Positions 1 through 9,083 of a stretch of 21,508 nucleotides of DNA are shown here, in pieces. A program made the position numbers and the translations under genes. Under the pieces are notes generated by a model. That model was not told where the DNA came from. It made no database searches and saw only the letters and a program-made list of their open reading frames with translations. Position 1 is the stretch's first letter, and the number at the start of each line of letters is the position of its first letter. The stretch lies in the NCBI GenBank assembly GCA_900551345.1, contig URVP01000007.1, positions 1 through 21,508 on the forward strand. The letters run 5' to 3'. This DNA comes from an uncultured Eubacteriales bacterium. GTDB lineage: Bacteria > Bacillota > Clostridia > Monoglobales > UMGS1388.

Positions 1-46
1 GCATAAATAGAAATGCATAAATGATTATTTGTTAGGAGATGTAAAA

Positions 47-1219
47 ATGGATAAGGTAAGAATAGGTATTGTTGGCATTGGCAATATGGGCGGAGCTCAT
101 GCAGGCAACATTCTTAAAGGCCAGGTAGCAAATGCTCAGCTTACGGCAGTTTGCGATATTTTGCCAGAAAGGCTCGCAAGAGTTAAGGATGACAGTGTTG
201 CTAAATTCAGCGATGCAGAAGAAATGTACAAAAGCGGTCTTGTGGACGCAGTTATAGTAGCTGTTCCTCATTATCAGCATGCTGAACTTGTTATTAAAGC
301 ACTTGAAAACGGTCTTCATGCACTGTGTGAAAAACCGGCAGGTGTATATACAAAGCAGGTTCGTGAAATGAACGAGGCAGCTGCAAAAAGTGATAAAGTT
401 TTCGGTATTATGTACAATCAGAGAACTACTCCCGTTTTTCAAAAACTGCGTGAAATGATTCAAAAAGGTGAATTGGGACATATTAAAAGAATTAACTGGC
501 AGATAACCAACTGGTATAGACCCCAGAGCTACCATGACAGTGGCGCATGGCGTTCAACATGGAAAGATGAAGGTGGCGGAGTTCTTATAAACCAGTGCCC
601 GCACAACATGGATTTGTGGCAGTGGATGTTTGGTATGCCAGAAACAATACACTCATTTGTTGACTACGGTAAATATTACAACATCGAAGTTGAAGATGAT
701 GTAACAGCATTTATGAAATATAAAGACGGAAGTACAGGTGTATTTATCACATCTACAGGTGAGGCTCCCGGAACAAACAGACTGGAAGTCGCATGCGATA
801 TGGGTAAAGTTGTTGTAGAAGACAACTGTAAGATGACTTTCTACAGAAACACCGTTAGCGAAAGAGAATTCAACAAAACATTTAAAGGTGTGTTTGGTGC
901 TCCTGAAACATGGGAATGTAAAATTCCTATCAGAGAAGAAAAAAGAGTTCCTCATTGCATTATTATAGAAGACTGGGTTAAATCTATTCTTACAGGCTCT
1001 GAATTGATTGCCCCCGGAGAAGAAGGCATAAAAGGGCTTACTATTTCAAATTCAATTCACTTGTCATCCTGGACAGGTGAAACCATTGATGTTGCTAACC
1101 TTGATGAAGATAAATTCCTTGACATGCTCAATGACAAAATTGCGAAATCTACATATGTAAAGAAGGTTGTTCCTCAGGTTGCAGGAGATGACATCACAGC
1201 AAGTTTTGGCGGACACTAA
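47..1219 (+). CDS. Gfo/Idh/MocA family NAD(P)-dependent oxidoreductase
   Basis: A 390-residue cytoplasmic dehydrogenase of the Gfo/Idh/MocA family, which oxidises or reduces sugars, inositols or related polyols with NAD(P). The N-terminal Rossmann fold shows the dinucleotide-binding loop GIGNMG at residues 10-15 and the family's EKP motif at 95-97 (Lys96 is the usual catalytic lysine). The C-terminal domain has CPHNMDLWQW around 184-193, where His186 and Asp189 fit the family's H..D active-site pair. The start is the ATG at 47, preceded by TTAGGAGAT at a good distance. An in-frame TTG at 29 lies before that site and is unlikely to be used. The gene faces the large minus-strand operon and is followed by its own terminator. 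Family members act on many substrates, so the exact one cannot be told; a role in catabolising sugars or sugar acids from this locus is inference. Confidence in the family is high. Confidence 0.95.
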   Translation: MDKVRIGIVGIGNMGGAHAGNILKGQVANAQLTAVCDILPERLARVKDDSVAKFSDAEEMYKSGLVDAVIVAVPHYQHAELVIKALENGLHALCEKPAGVYTKQVREMNEAAAKSDKVFGIMYNQRTTPVFQKLREMIQKGELGHIKRINWQITNWYRPQSYHDSGAWRSTWKDEGGGVLINQCPHNMDLWQWMFGMPETIHSFVDYGKYYNIEVEDDVTAFMKYKDGSTGVFITSTGEAPGTNRLEVACDMGKVVVEDNCKMTFYRNTVSEREFNKTFKGVFGAPETWECKIPIREEKRVPHCIIIEDWVKSILTGSELIAPGEEGIKGLTISNSIHLSSWTGETIDVANLDEDKFLDMLNDKIAKSTYVKKVVPQVAGDDITASFGGH

Positions 1220-1421
1220 TACAAACTACAATTAAAATTTTTAACCCATTAGTTTATTTAATTTATAACTATGAAAAACATTGTGGATTTACTCATCCAA
1301 ATAGTTAATACATGGCTTATAGATATTCTATATTCAGCACCATACAATTTGTATATTTAATAGAATACTATTTGTTTAGTAATACTTTAAACAAAAGAAA
1401 ATATTATAGCAATTAATGTTA

Positions 1422-1457
1422 AAGCTGCCCAAATTTGTGGGCAGCTTCTTTTATTTT
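1422..1457 (+). terminator. Rho-independent terminator of the oxidoreductase gene
   Basis: A perfect 9-bp stem (AAGCTGCCC at 1422-1430 with GGGCAGCTT at 1439-1447) closes an 8-nt loop and is followed on the plus strand by the T-rich run CTTTTATTTTT. It lies about 200 bp after the oxidoreductase stop codon. The stretch in between (1220-1421) is very AT-rich, with several weak AT-only inverted repeats and no convincing gene. Confidence 0.85.
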
Positions 1458-1464
1458 TGCACAT

Positions 1465-1501
1465 AAAAAACTCCTATGGCGAGGAAAGCCATAGGAGTTT
1501 T
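1465..1501 (-). terminator. Rho-independent terminator of the five-gene surface operon
   Basis: A 14-bp perfect stem (1467-1480 paired with 1488-1501) has a 7-nt loop. On the minus strand the stem runs into a T tract (plus-strand A run at 1465-1470). It sits about 40 bp after the stop of the large SLH gene. Because both flanks are A/T runs it could also act on plus-strand transcripts, as a back-up to the hairpin just before it. Confidence 0.88.
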
Positions 1502-1543
1502 AAGACGCATTACTTAAAATATTTTTTGCTTAACAAAGCATCA

Positions 1544-4500
1544 TTAATTTTTTACAATGAAAATTTCTCTGGGAGATGCATCTGCAAGATACATAAGCAT
1601 CTTAGTTCCCTCACCATCATCACCGTACACACTTCTGGGAACTATATCAGCCTGTGTTCCGGCATAGATTCTTAAGTCTGACTTGTCGGTGTTATCGATA
1701 ACTGTAATTTTAAATCCGCTAAGCGTTGCAATTTCTTCTGCACCGTTACCATAAGCAGGGCCGGGGAAAATATAATAGAATAATGTTCCGCCTACAATGT
1801 CAAGAGCTTCGGCATATAAAAACTTAAATCCTACACCGTAGAAATAATGCTTATTACTTCCATGCCATACCTGATATGGTCCTTTGCCTGTTTTTTCATC
1901 CAAGTACTTATCTGTAATTGAAACCATTGCAGGCATACCCTTCATTTGTTCGTTTTCGTAATCATTGGTGTTTTCATAATCACCATCAGCGTCAACAGAA
2001 AGGTCTCCCACCTTTGCTGATGCATAACTGAATCTTGTCATAATATCAGGATCATCATCGTCGCTAAGGTCAAAAATCTTTTCATACTCATAAAGCTCAT
2101 CATCGTTATTTGTAACATAACGAATCATGTCACCGGGCTCAACGGTCTGAACATGCTTAACCTCGGTTACATTGCCGGACGCATCTTCTACCTCTTCTAT
2201 GAAAACTCTTGTAAGAGTGGGTCGTCCATTTACAGTTTCGATTTTATAAGTAAGTTCATCCTGAGAAATAATTACCTCAACCTCTGCACCGCTCTTCATA
2301 CCATAAAGTTTATAAGCGATATTTCCTTCAGAATCCAGTACTTCATCAATTCTCTTTACAACTGTAATTCCCGTTGATTTAGAAAGAGTGTTGTCAGCCA
2401 ATAATTTCTGATATACAACAAGGCTTGCAACTCTTTCTTCGTTAAGATCATAGAAAGAAGCCTTATCTTTATCTACACCGCCATAACTTTTAAAGCTGTC
2501 AACAGTACCCATTTGGAAGTTCTTAACATCGTCGAATTTATCTATCGTAGCAGATGAAAGCTTGCTGGGTACAACTGTAGGAGAAGCTTCAGGTGCATCC
2601 ATCTCAGGGATCAGGAATATCTTAGAGCTGCTAGCGATCTTAAACATACCACCGAATATAAGCGGATTTCTTATATACATGGGATTAGATGTCAGCGGGA
2701 ACTTAATCATGCGATTTTCAGTTGTTGAAAGTTCATAGTACTGCTCAGGGGTTTTAACATCAGTATTATCTTTTGCTACTTCCATTTTGGAAATTTCGCC
2801 ATTCGCATTAAGTCTGTATGTTACAGCTTTTGCAATAATACCACCACTTCTTGAAAGGTCTACCGAAACACTTGATCCAACATTAAAGAACTGTCTTATT
2901 ACATCTTCCTGACTGTTAAATTTGTTTATTCCGTTTATTCTTGCGTTGTCAGCAAATTTAAGGTCTGCAAATGCACCATCAGTTGTGAATAGTCTAACCT
3001 GCGGCATTGTATCCATACCTGACGCATAAGCTGCCTTTACAAGGAAACCATATACATCTGTTGCTGTACCCGAACCCATACCTGCGATCTTATTATTAAC
3101 ATCAAGATAGAAGGTATATGTGCTGCCAAGTGCTATATTGGGTCTTTCTGTGATGGCGTTTTCATTTTTTGCAAATGTGTATTCCGTACCATCAATAATT
3201 ATCTTTGAGCGACCGCTTGAATCTGTTCCGATTTCTGATACAGCACCGCTAACAGTCTGATTTGTAACAACGATTGTAGTAGTTACTGCACCGGACTGAT
3301 CCGGATCACTTTTCAGAACATTAAGCACTGTACCAAAGGTAATGGCGCTCAAATCAATATCATTACCATAACGGTCAGTTATATTGGTGATCTTCAGCAT
3401 ACCGTCATCTTCTATATCCAGAGCCGATCCCATGCTGCTGCCGTCAGCATCATAAAGTGTATAGTTGCTATAAATCTTAAAATTAGCAGCATCTACACTT
3501 TTAACCATCATTACAATTTCATAATCAACAAATATTACATCATAATTGCCATCTCTATTATTATCAATAGCAAAAATTCGATCTGCTGCCTCGATCTTTT
3601 CCTTTGTTACTACTGTGGATCTTACATTGTTATAAATTATATTAGCTGTATTTAAGTTAAAATTAATTGAAGTCTGTCTTGATGATTCTAAATCTTTATA
3701 GTAGTAAAGTCTGCCAGAAGCCGTATCATATCTTGAAATGTATTCGCCTTCAATCTCAATAGTGTCATTATTAACAGGTTCCACATAAACAAGAGTAGCT
3801 CTTTCTGTCTTTACTTCAGGAGCCTTGTAGTAAGCTGTTACCTTATATCCAATATAATCTTTTACATTAGATACGCCTACATTAAAAGCAACTCCTTCAA
3901 TTTCGGCAACATCTTTATTAAGTTTTGTACCTGCTGTAGCTCTTGTTGAACCAACTGCATTTACAATACCCGAAGCTTTATAAATATCATAGTATTCGGT
4001 AAGAATAGTTTTACCATATGATGATGAAAGCACGGTAAACTTTGTACCGTAAACAAGTTTCGCAAGAATATCCACATCCAATGCGTTACAAAGGGACTGA
4101 GCTGTCATCTTTCTGGTCATAACAGCGTCGGACTGTACATTATCAAGACCGATGCCTACTTTGTTTGCTTGGAACAAATATCCTGCCGGATATGAACCAC
4201 TGTCAAGAGCTTCTGCTTCATATCCCATTATGCAAATAAGTATTTTCATTGCTTCTGCATATGTAATGCTATCATCAGGTCTGAAAAGTCCACCGAACTC
4301 ACCTGAAACAGCACCAAGATCATGCATAAAGGATATTGAATGAAAATAGGGATGTGTTGTTGGAACATCTCTGAAAATCATTTCATTGGCACCGTCATAA
4401 TCAGCCATGTTCACAAGATTAGCCGCAAGATAAGCAAACTCGCCTCTTGTTACTTCTTTATCAGCATCATTATTGTCTCCGTATGTCCAAAAACCAAAGG

Positions 4501-4657
4501 CATTAAGTTTGGCAACCGCCGCATCATATACCTCATCGACTACAGGTGCAGCAGTATCGTCTGTATCTGTAGCTGTAACTTCATCTGCAAATACGGCAAC
4601 GGAACAAAGCATCGCCATTACTAAGAGCAGAGAAGTTATTCTCTTCAAAATTCTCAT
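1544..4657 (-). CDS. Large surface protein with N-terminal SLH repeats (1037 aa)
   Basis: An exported protein likely bound to the cell wall through S-layer homology repeats. Residues 1-25 are a signal peptide with a hydrophobic core and likely cleavage near VFA-DEV. Residues about 44-200 hold three SLH-type repeats: a first with VTRGEFA near 69-75, a second around 95-145 (FRDVPTTHPYF, then ITYAEAMKIL) and a divergent third around 155-197 (MTRKMTAQSL). The remaining 830 or so residues look beta-rich with no recognisable enzyme motif. They contain a calcium-loop-like DNNRDGNYD at 365-373 and short recurring patterns such as IDGTEYTF followed by FYLDVNNKIAGM. Its ATG follows AAGGAGGCGTG, 13 bp after the preceding SLH gene, and it is the last gene before the operon terminator. 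SLH repeats typically bind pyruvylated secondary wall polymer. The large C-terminal part could be an S-layer-like, scaffold or binding region; I do not recognise its function. Confidence 0.9.
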   Translation of the reverse strand: MRILKRITSLLLVMAMLCSVAVFADEVTATDTDDTAAPVVDEVYDAAVAKLNAFGFWTYGDNNDADKEVTRGEFAYLAANLVNMADYDGANEMIFRDVPTTHPYFHSISFMHDLGAVSGEFGGLFRPDDSITYAEAMKILICIMGYEAEALDSGSYPAGYLFQANKVGIGLDNVQSDAVMTRKMTAQSLCNALDVDILAKLVYGTKFTVLSSSYGKTILTEYYDIYKASGIVNAVGSTRATAGTKLNKDVAEIEGVAFNVGVSNVKDYIGYKVTAYYKAPEVKTERATLVYVEPVNNDTIEIEGEYISRYDTASGRLYYYKDLESSRQTSINFNLNTANIIYNNVRSTVVTKEKIEAADRIFAIDNNRDGNYDVIFVDYEIVMMVKSVDAANFKIYSNYTLYDADGSSMGSALDIEDDGMLKITNITDRYGNDIDLSAITFGTVLNVLKSDPDQSGAVTTTIVVTNQTVSGAVSEIGTDSSGRSKIIIDGTEYTFAKNENAITERPNIALGSTYTFYLDVNNKIAGMGSGTATDVYGFLVKAAYASGMDTMPQVRLFTTDGAFADLKFADNARINGINKFNSQEDVIRQFFNVGSSVSVDLSRSGGIIAKAVTYRLNANGEISKMEVAKDNTDVKTPEQYYELSTTENRMIKFPLTSNPMYIRNPLIFGGMFKIASSSKIFLIPEMDAPEASPTVVPSKLSSATIDKFDDVKNFQMGTVDSFKSYGGVDKDKASFYDLNEERVASLVVYQKLLADNTLSKSTGITVVKRIDEVLDSEGNIAYKLYGMKSGAEVEVIISQDELTYKIETVNGRPTLTRVFIEEVEDASGNVTEVKHVQTVEPGDMIRYVTNNDDELYEYEKIFDLSDDDDPDIMTRFSYASAKVGDLSVDADGDYENTNDYENEQMKGMPAMVSITDKYLDEKTGKGPYQVWHGSNKHYFYGVGFKFLYAEALDIVGGTLFYYIFPGPAYGNGAEEIATLSGFKITVIDNTDKSDLRIYAGTQADIVPRSVYGDDGEGTKMLMYLADASPREIFIVKN

Positions 4658-4670
4658 TGTACACGCCTCC

Positions 4671-6458
4671 TTAATCTACCATCAAGCTGCAAAGAGCATA
4701 AGTGATTTTTGCAGCTTCAGCTCTTGTTGCATATGCGTTAGGCTCAAAAGAACCGTCCTCATATCCATTTATTATTCCTGCTCTCTTCATAGTGTAAACA
4801 CTTACACTTGCATAAGAAGCAATTTCCGCATCATCAGTAAATTTAGAATTATCGGATGAAAGGTCCAGTTCCATGCCCAGCGATGAAATTAATCTTACAA
4901 TCATTACTGACATATCCTGTCTTGTTATATTTTCACCAACGCCATAGCGAACATTGGATACACCGTTAACAAGACCCTGCTCCTGAGCGGAAGCAATAAT
5001 CTCATAATACCAATCACCTTTATTTACATCTATAAAAGTTGTTTGGGCATTATCATTTACGGTAACATTTGCACAAAGCATAATCATCTTTAAAAATTCT
5101 TCTCGTGTTATGTAATCATTAGGTGCAAAATTGCTTTCATCCTTGCCGTTTATAATTCCCGCTTTATAAAGAGCGGTTATGCTTTCTTCTGCCCACGGTA
5201 CACTGCCTATATCAGAAAAAACAGGTGTGTCATCATTTTTATCATCATCTGAAGGGTTTCCTGATATGCCGGTATTTCCAGGACCAGACTCCGTTATGCC
5301 AGAAGGATTATTTGTAATTGGACCGCCACCGGGACCACCACTAGGGCCTCCACTGCCTTCGCCGCTCGAGCTTCCCGCCGATTTTACAGCAGCATTCCAA
5401 TTCTTAACAAATTCTTCGCAAGTATTCACTATATGTTTATTAGCCGCATAAAATGCTGTAAGCATATTCTCCTGCTTTACATCAGTAAGATTTTTAAAGC
5501 CTGTAATGTCAATACCCGAAAGCAGTTCTATATTTGTCTTGTCATTTAATATACCAATGTCATTGACTAAATTGTTGTAAATTTCTCCCTTAGCTCCAGA
5601 ATTTCTGAGGGATTGAACGATTACACCCTTTTGAAAAGCATTTTTAGCTTCAGCAGTTGTATCAAAAGGAGCCAATGATACTGTGTACTCATACACAGCA
5701 TCTACTCTGTCAGAATGACCTTCCACATATTTTTTGTAGAACCGGTTTGATAAATCGAATCCTACCAAATCATTATGATTCTCTACAACATACTTAACCG
5801 TTTCTTTATTTAATGGGTGAAGAATCAGCTTGTTAACACTGTTTGCTTCAATTGCGTCAATGAACTCTGTTATAGAAGTATAATCTGTCTTCTGGGTAGT
5901 CTCATCAACTACTTCTGCTTGTTGAGACTCGTTAAGCATTTCAAAAGCCTCAGGAAGCTTACCAAAGTAATCAGAAGCTTCATTAAACGCTTCTAATTTT
6001 TCAGAAGGAGTTCCTGTAATTGAATTAATTATTTCAAGCGCAATTGCTACATCAGTAGGAGTTGCATAATATACATTTTCTATAACTTCAAGCTCAGATC
6101 CACCATAGTTGATGTACACGGTATAGTAACCCGTGTCATCGTCAGCTGAAGCTTTGCAAGTATATTTAAATTCACCTTTTGCTAAGCGCTCAACAGTAGC
6201 ATTACAAAGTGCTTCATTTATGGTTGCTGTACCTGCTTCCACCATTTCTATGGTAAAATCAGGTCTGTAAATGAATATGGATACACTATCCACATCTGTA
6301 TCTGTAACTGTACCTTCTACAATAAATCCATCATTTTCGGCGCTGAAATATGCTTCGGCTTCAATTGCCGGTGCGCCCATGGCTGTCATACTGCCAACAG
6401 TCAGAATAACCATAATAAGGCAAAGACACAAAGTGAAGATACTTTTTACTTTTCGCAT
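4671..6458 (-). CDS. Surface protein with Gly/Pro linker and three C-terminal SLH repeats (595 aa)
   Basis: An exported, wall-anchored protein. It begins with a basic, then hydrophobic, signal peptide (about residues 1-28). Residues about 36-133 look like a beta-sandwich domain ending in YYTVYINYGG-type strands, and 134-361 look mainly helical with no motif I recognise. A low-complexity Gly/Ser/Pro linker (about 362-410) leads into three good SLH repeats at about 414-460, 475-525 and 540-592, each with the family's TRxE/TRxD-type motif (ITREEF, ITRQDM, ATRAEA). The start ATG follows CGGAGGGGAAATT. The gene lies 18 bp after the GH5 stop and 13 bp before the next SLH gene. The linker plus terminal SLH triplet is the usual layout for displaying a domain away from the wall. 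The N-terminal region carries no enzyme signature, so a binding or scaffold role is inference. Confidence 0.92.
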   Translation of the reverse strand: MRKVKSIFTLCLCLIMVILTVGSMTAMGAPAIEAEAYFSAENDGFIVEGTVTDTDVDSVSIFIYRPDFTIEMVEAGTATINEALCNATVERLAKGEFKYTCKASADDDTGYYTVYINYGGSELEVIENVYYATPTDVAIALEIINSITGTPSEKLEAFNEASDYFGKLPEAFEMLNESQQAEVVDETTQKTDYTSITEFIDAIEANSVNKLILHPLNKETVKYVVENHNDLVGFDLSNRFYKKYVEGHSDRVDAVYEYTVSLAPFDTTAEAKNAFQKGVIVQSLRNSGAKGEIYNNLVNDIGILNDKTNIELLSGIDITGFKNLTDVKQENMLTAFYAANKHIVNTCEEFVKNWNAAVKSAGSSSGEGSGGPSGGPGGGPITNNPSGITESGPGNTGISGNPSDDDKNDDTPVFSDIGSVPWAEESITALYKAGIINGKDESNFAPNDYITREEFLKMIMLCANVTVNDNAQTTFIDVNKGDWYYEIIASAQEQGLVNGVSNVRYGVGENITRQDMSVMIVRLISSLGMELDLSSDNSKFTDDAEIASYASVSVYTMKRAGIINGYEDGSFEPNAYATRAEAAKITYALCSLMVD

Positions 6459-6476
6459 AATTTCCCCTCCGTTCTT

Positions 6477-9068
6477 TTATTCTATGTTGACAATATATTC
6501 TTTAGGCTCAACGCCTTTCGCATAAGTATCAATAACTCTTATCTTATATTCACCCTTTGCTGTAGAAGGCGGAGTGAATGCAAAATACACGGAATTTTGT
6601 TCACGCCATACAACAGTATAAGGTACATACTGACCGTTTTCTTCAAAAACAGTTCCATCGGGAAGTCCTTCGATAGTGAGCAGACCTTCTACCTTTTCGT
6701 CTGTTTTATTTACGAGAGTGAAATTAAGATAATTCTTCGTTCCTGCTGTAAGCGTTACCGTGCCGGTAGTATTTGCATCTATATCACCAACCGTAACATC
6801 ATCAACCTTACCGCCGGATACTGCAATTCCTTCTTCCTCATTACAGAACTGGTATACAATATTATCTTCATATTCATAAGGAAGCTCTCCAACTGGTTCA
6901 GAAGGAACGGGATCCGGGTGCATTTTGTACTCGGACTCAAGCCCCATATCGTAATCGGTGTAGAAAGCTAAGTTGTCAATGTAAAATGTACCTGATGATT
7001 CAGGATCCATATTATAAACTTGAAGTTTTTTCAGCTTCTCCATCTCAAAAGTCTCTGACATGCCAAAGTCTGCAATTCTTATTACAACATGATGCCAATC
7101 TGAGCCTGTCAGCTTATAATCATAACAGAATCTTTCAAATTCACGCTTGTAAAAATTAGATTTTTGATCTTTTATGTTTCTGTCTAATCTAAACTTCAAA
7201 TTGTGATCAGCACCGTCGCCTTTTATATCAAAGGAGAAATATTTAACATTGGTCAAATCCCAAGTTGAATTAAAGATTGCTCTTGCCTGGCCACCATACG
7301 ATCCCTCAGGTCTTACAAAAGAAAACTTATATGCAGACGAACCATCAACACCTGATCCGGGTTCATTTACTACCGTAAATGAGTCAAGGCGGGTGTTTTC
7401 GTTATCTGCCCATGCTTCCCAAGTAGTAAGTGCTGTTTCACAATCGTCTATATATGTTACAGGTGTAACTTCCTCAGGCTCCACGCCACCAATTACAATA
7501 TCATCAATGGAAATACTTCCCTTTCCTGCTGATGCAGGTGATATATAAAAGTATTTAATTTCGTTGGGATCAAGCAGTCCATACGGCCCTTTAAGAGCGT
7601 TTACGGCATAAAACTGCCTCTGCCAGTTTTTACAAAGATTGATAGGATATGTTGTGGAGAACTGTCTACCATCTTTTAGTTCAACACCAAAAGTCATATC
7701 TCTCATATCTCCATCGCCGCGCCATCTGAAAGTAAAGAAGGTAGCACCGGAGTTGTCCCAATCCTGAGGCATTTCGAACATTGCTGCTGCCTTGTTTTCT
7801 TGTCCTTCGGGTATATCAAAAGCTATAACCTGACAATTGCTGTCATCAATACCGCCTTTTCTTGATTCTACAGCAATATAAGTATCATCTGTTTCTTTGT
7901 ATACAAGGGGTGTTACTGTTTTCGTATCAAAATCGAGTTCGTTTGTCCATGTATATACAGGTTTTTCATCAACTATTTCTCTTTCTTCAAGAGGCGGCAT
8001 ATTATTCTCTTCTACATATGTGAGCCAGAATTTAACAATAAGGCCATCATATGGTGTCGGTTCATAATTATCAAAGTTTCTTAATGCAGCCGGTGCAGAT
8101 GAGTTATGGAAACACCACGCATTATAGTTAACTTCATTTTGTTCATAATAATTTAAAATTTGATTATTCCAAATTGTTGCATACTCATAATATGTATCAT
8201 CGAACCAATCCGCAAGTCTCTCGTTGGTATGACCAAACTCTCCGGAGAATACGGGAATATATGGGAATGCTACACCCACCATTTTAGCCCAGCTGTCTTC
8301 TCCGCCCTTCCACGGATAGATATGGGTATCGTACATAATACCATATCCTTCATAGCCTTCAGGTTCTTCAAGCTGATATCCGTTTTCCAGGCCGTCATAA
8401 CCGGGTACCATTGCATAGAGCTGATATGACCAGTCAAGTCCGCTGCCAACAAGCATGTTGCGAGCACCCATTTCACGAATCATTTCCACTAATTCCTGCT
8501 GGCCGTAAACTCTTTCTCCGTTCAAATACCCACCGTTTCTCCAAACATCCCAACCGGTAGTATGCGGTTCGTTAAGGATATTAAACAGAACACCGGGGTT
8601 ATTTTTATACTGAGGAACTACCTCTTGCCAGAATTTAACATCATCTTCTTTAATCCATCCGAAATGATGAAGATCAATAATTACATATTTGCCTCTGCTT
8701 GTAGCCATTTCTACAAGATTCTGAACTTTCCTCTGATAAGAAGCTCCGTCATCGCTTACCCACCAGTATGTTCCCCACCAGCCATCAGTGTCAAGAGGAA
8801 GTCTGATAACATTAGAATTCCAATTGTCCATTGACATAGCGAAAGAGGTTTCCATATGTTCTCCGCCTGCCCATTCCATCGAACAAATACAGGTTCCTAC
8901 AAGCTTAACCTTCTCTCCGTCTTCATTATATAAACGGTTACCTTCCACATGCAATTGCTGCGGTCCTGACGATTCAGCAGCCTGAGCAACAATATCCGAT
9001 ATATTCAACGGACAGATTTGAATGCAAATAGACAATATTAACAATAAAACACTTATTTTCTTTACCAT
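6477..9068 (-). CDS. Secreted multimodular GH5 glycoside hydrolase (cellulase-type fold)
   Basis: A secreted endo-acting beta-glycan hydrolase of family GH5 (clan A, retaining). A signal peptide (about 1-30, likely cut after AQA) precedes the TIM-barrel domain at about 38-350. Visible conserved residues are Arg89 (NVIRLPL), His134/His135 (IDLHHFGW), Asn166-Glu167 (FNILNEPH, acid/base), His249 and Tyr251 (YDTHIYPW), Glu277 (VFSGEFGH, nucleophile) and Trp318 (YNAWCF). Two beta-sandwich modules follow, about 378-528 and 538-706, each ending in an IDDIVIGG/IDNLAFY strand typical of CBM11/CIA30-like folds. A C-terminal Ig-like segment spans about 740-863. There is no SLH, LPXTG, dockerin or lipobox, so anchoring must come from elsewhere or the enzyme is released. 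AAAGGAGGCG sets the ATG. GH5 covers cellulose, mannan, xylan, xyloglucan and mixed-linkage glucan, and I cannot assign the subfamily or substrate from sequence alone. Confidence 0.93.
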   Translation of the reverse strand: MVKKISVLLLILSICIQICPLNISDIVAQAAESSGPQQLHVEGNRLYNEDGEKVKLVGTCICSMEWAGGEHMETSFAMSMDNWNSNVIRLPLDTDGWWGTYWWVSDDGASYQRKVQNLVEMATSRGKYVIIDLHHFGWIKEDDVKFWQEVVPQYKNNPGVLFNILNEPHTTGWDVWRNGGYLNGERVYGQQELVEMIREMGARNMLVGSGLDWSYQLYAMVPGYDGLENGYQLEEPEGYEGYGIMYDTHIYPWKGGEDSWAKMVGVAFPYIPVFSGEFGHTNERLADWFDDTYYEYATIWNNQILNYYEQNEVNYNAWCFHNSSAPAALRNFDNYEPTPYDGLIVKFWLTYVEENNMPPLEEREIVDEKPVYTWTNELDFDTKTVTPLVYKETDDTYIAVESRKGGIDDSNCQVIAFDIPEGQENKAAAMFEMPQDWDNSGATFFTFRWRGDGDMRDMTFGVELKDGRQFSTTYPINLCKNWQRQFYAVNALKGPYGLLDPNEIKYFYISPASAGKGSISIDDIVIGGVEPEEVTPVTYIDDCETALTTWEAWADNENTRLDSFTVVNEPGSGVDGSSAYKFSFVRPEGSYGGQARAIFNSTWDLTNVKYFSFDIKGDGADHNLKFRLDRNIKDQKSNFYKREFERFCYDYKLTGSDWHHVVIRIADFGMSETFEMEKLKKLQVYNMDPESSGTFYIDNLAFYTDYDMGLESEYKMHPDPVPSEPVGELPYEYEDNIVYQFCNEEEGIAVSGGKVDDVTVGDIDANTTGTVTLTAGTKNYLNFTLVNKTDEKVEGLLTIEGLPDGTVFEENGQYVPYTVVWREQNSVYFAFTPPSTAKGEYKIRVIDTYAKGVEPKEYIVNIE

Positions 9069-9083
9069 ATTAATCGCCTCCTT

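Noticed and set aside
1..46. Direct repeat GCATAAAT at 1-8 and 15-22 before the oxidoreductase gene as an operator.
   Set aside because: Too short and AT-rich to separate from chance, and the upstream sequence is outside the window.
1271..1360. A 29-codon plus-strand reading frame giving a hydrophobic, amphipathic peptide (MKNIVDLLIQIVNTWLID...).
   Set aside because: No ribosome binding site precedes the ATG, and AT-rich DNA readily yields such frames. It lies in the 3' region after the oxidoreductase gene.
3520..3570. DxNxDG loop as a dockerin module in the large SLH protein.
   Set aside because: Dockerins need two such loops with paired helices within about 70 residues. Only one is seen, inside a beta-rich region, so it is more likely a single calcium site.
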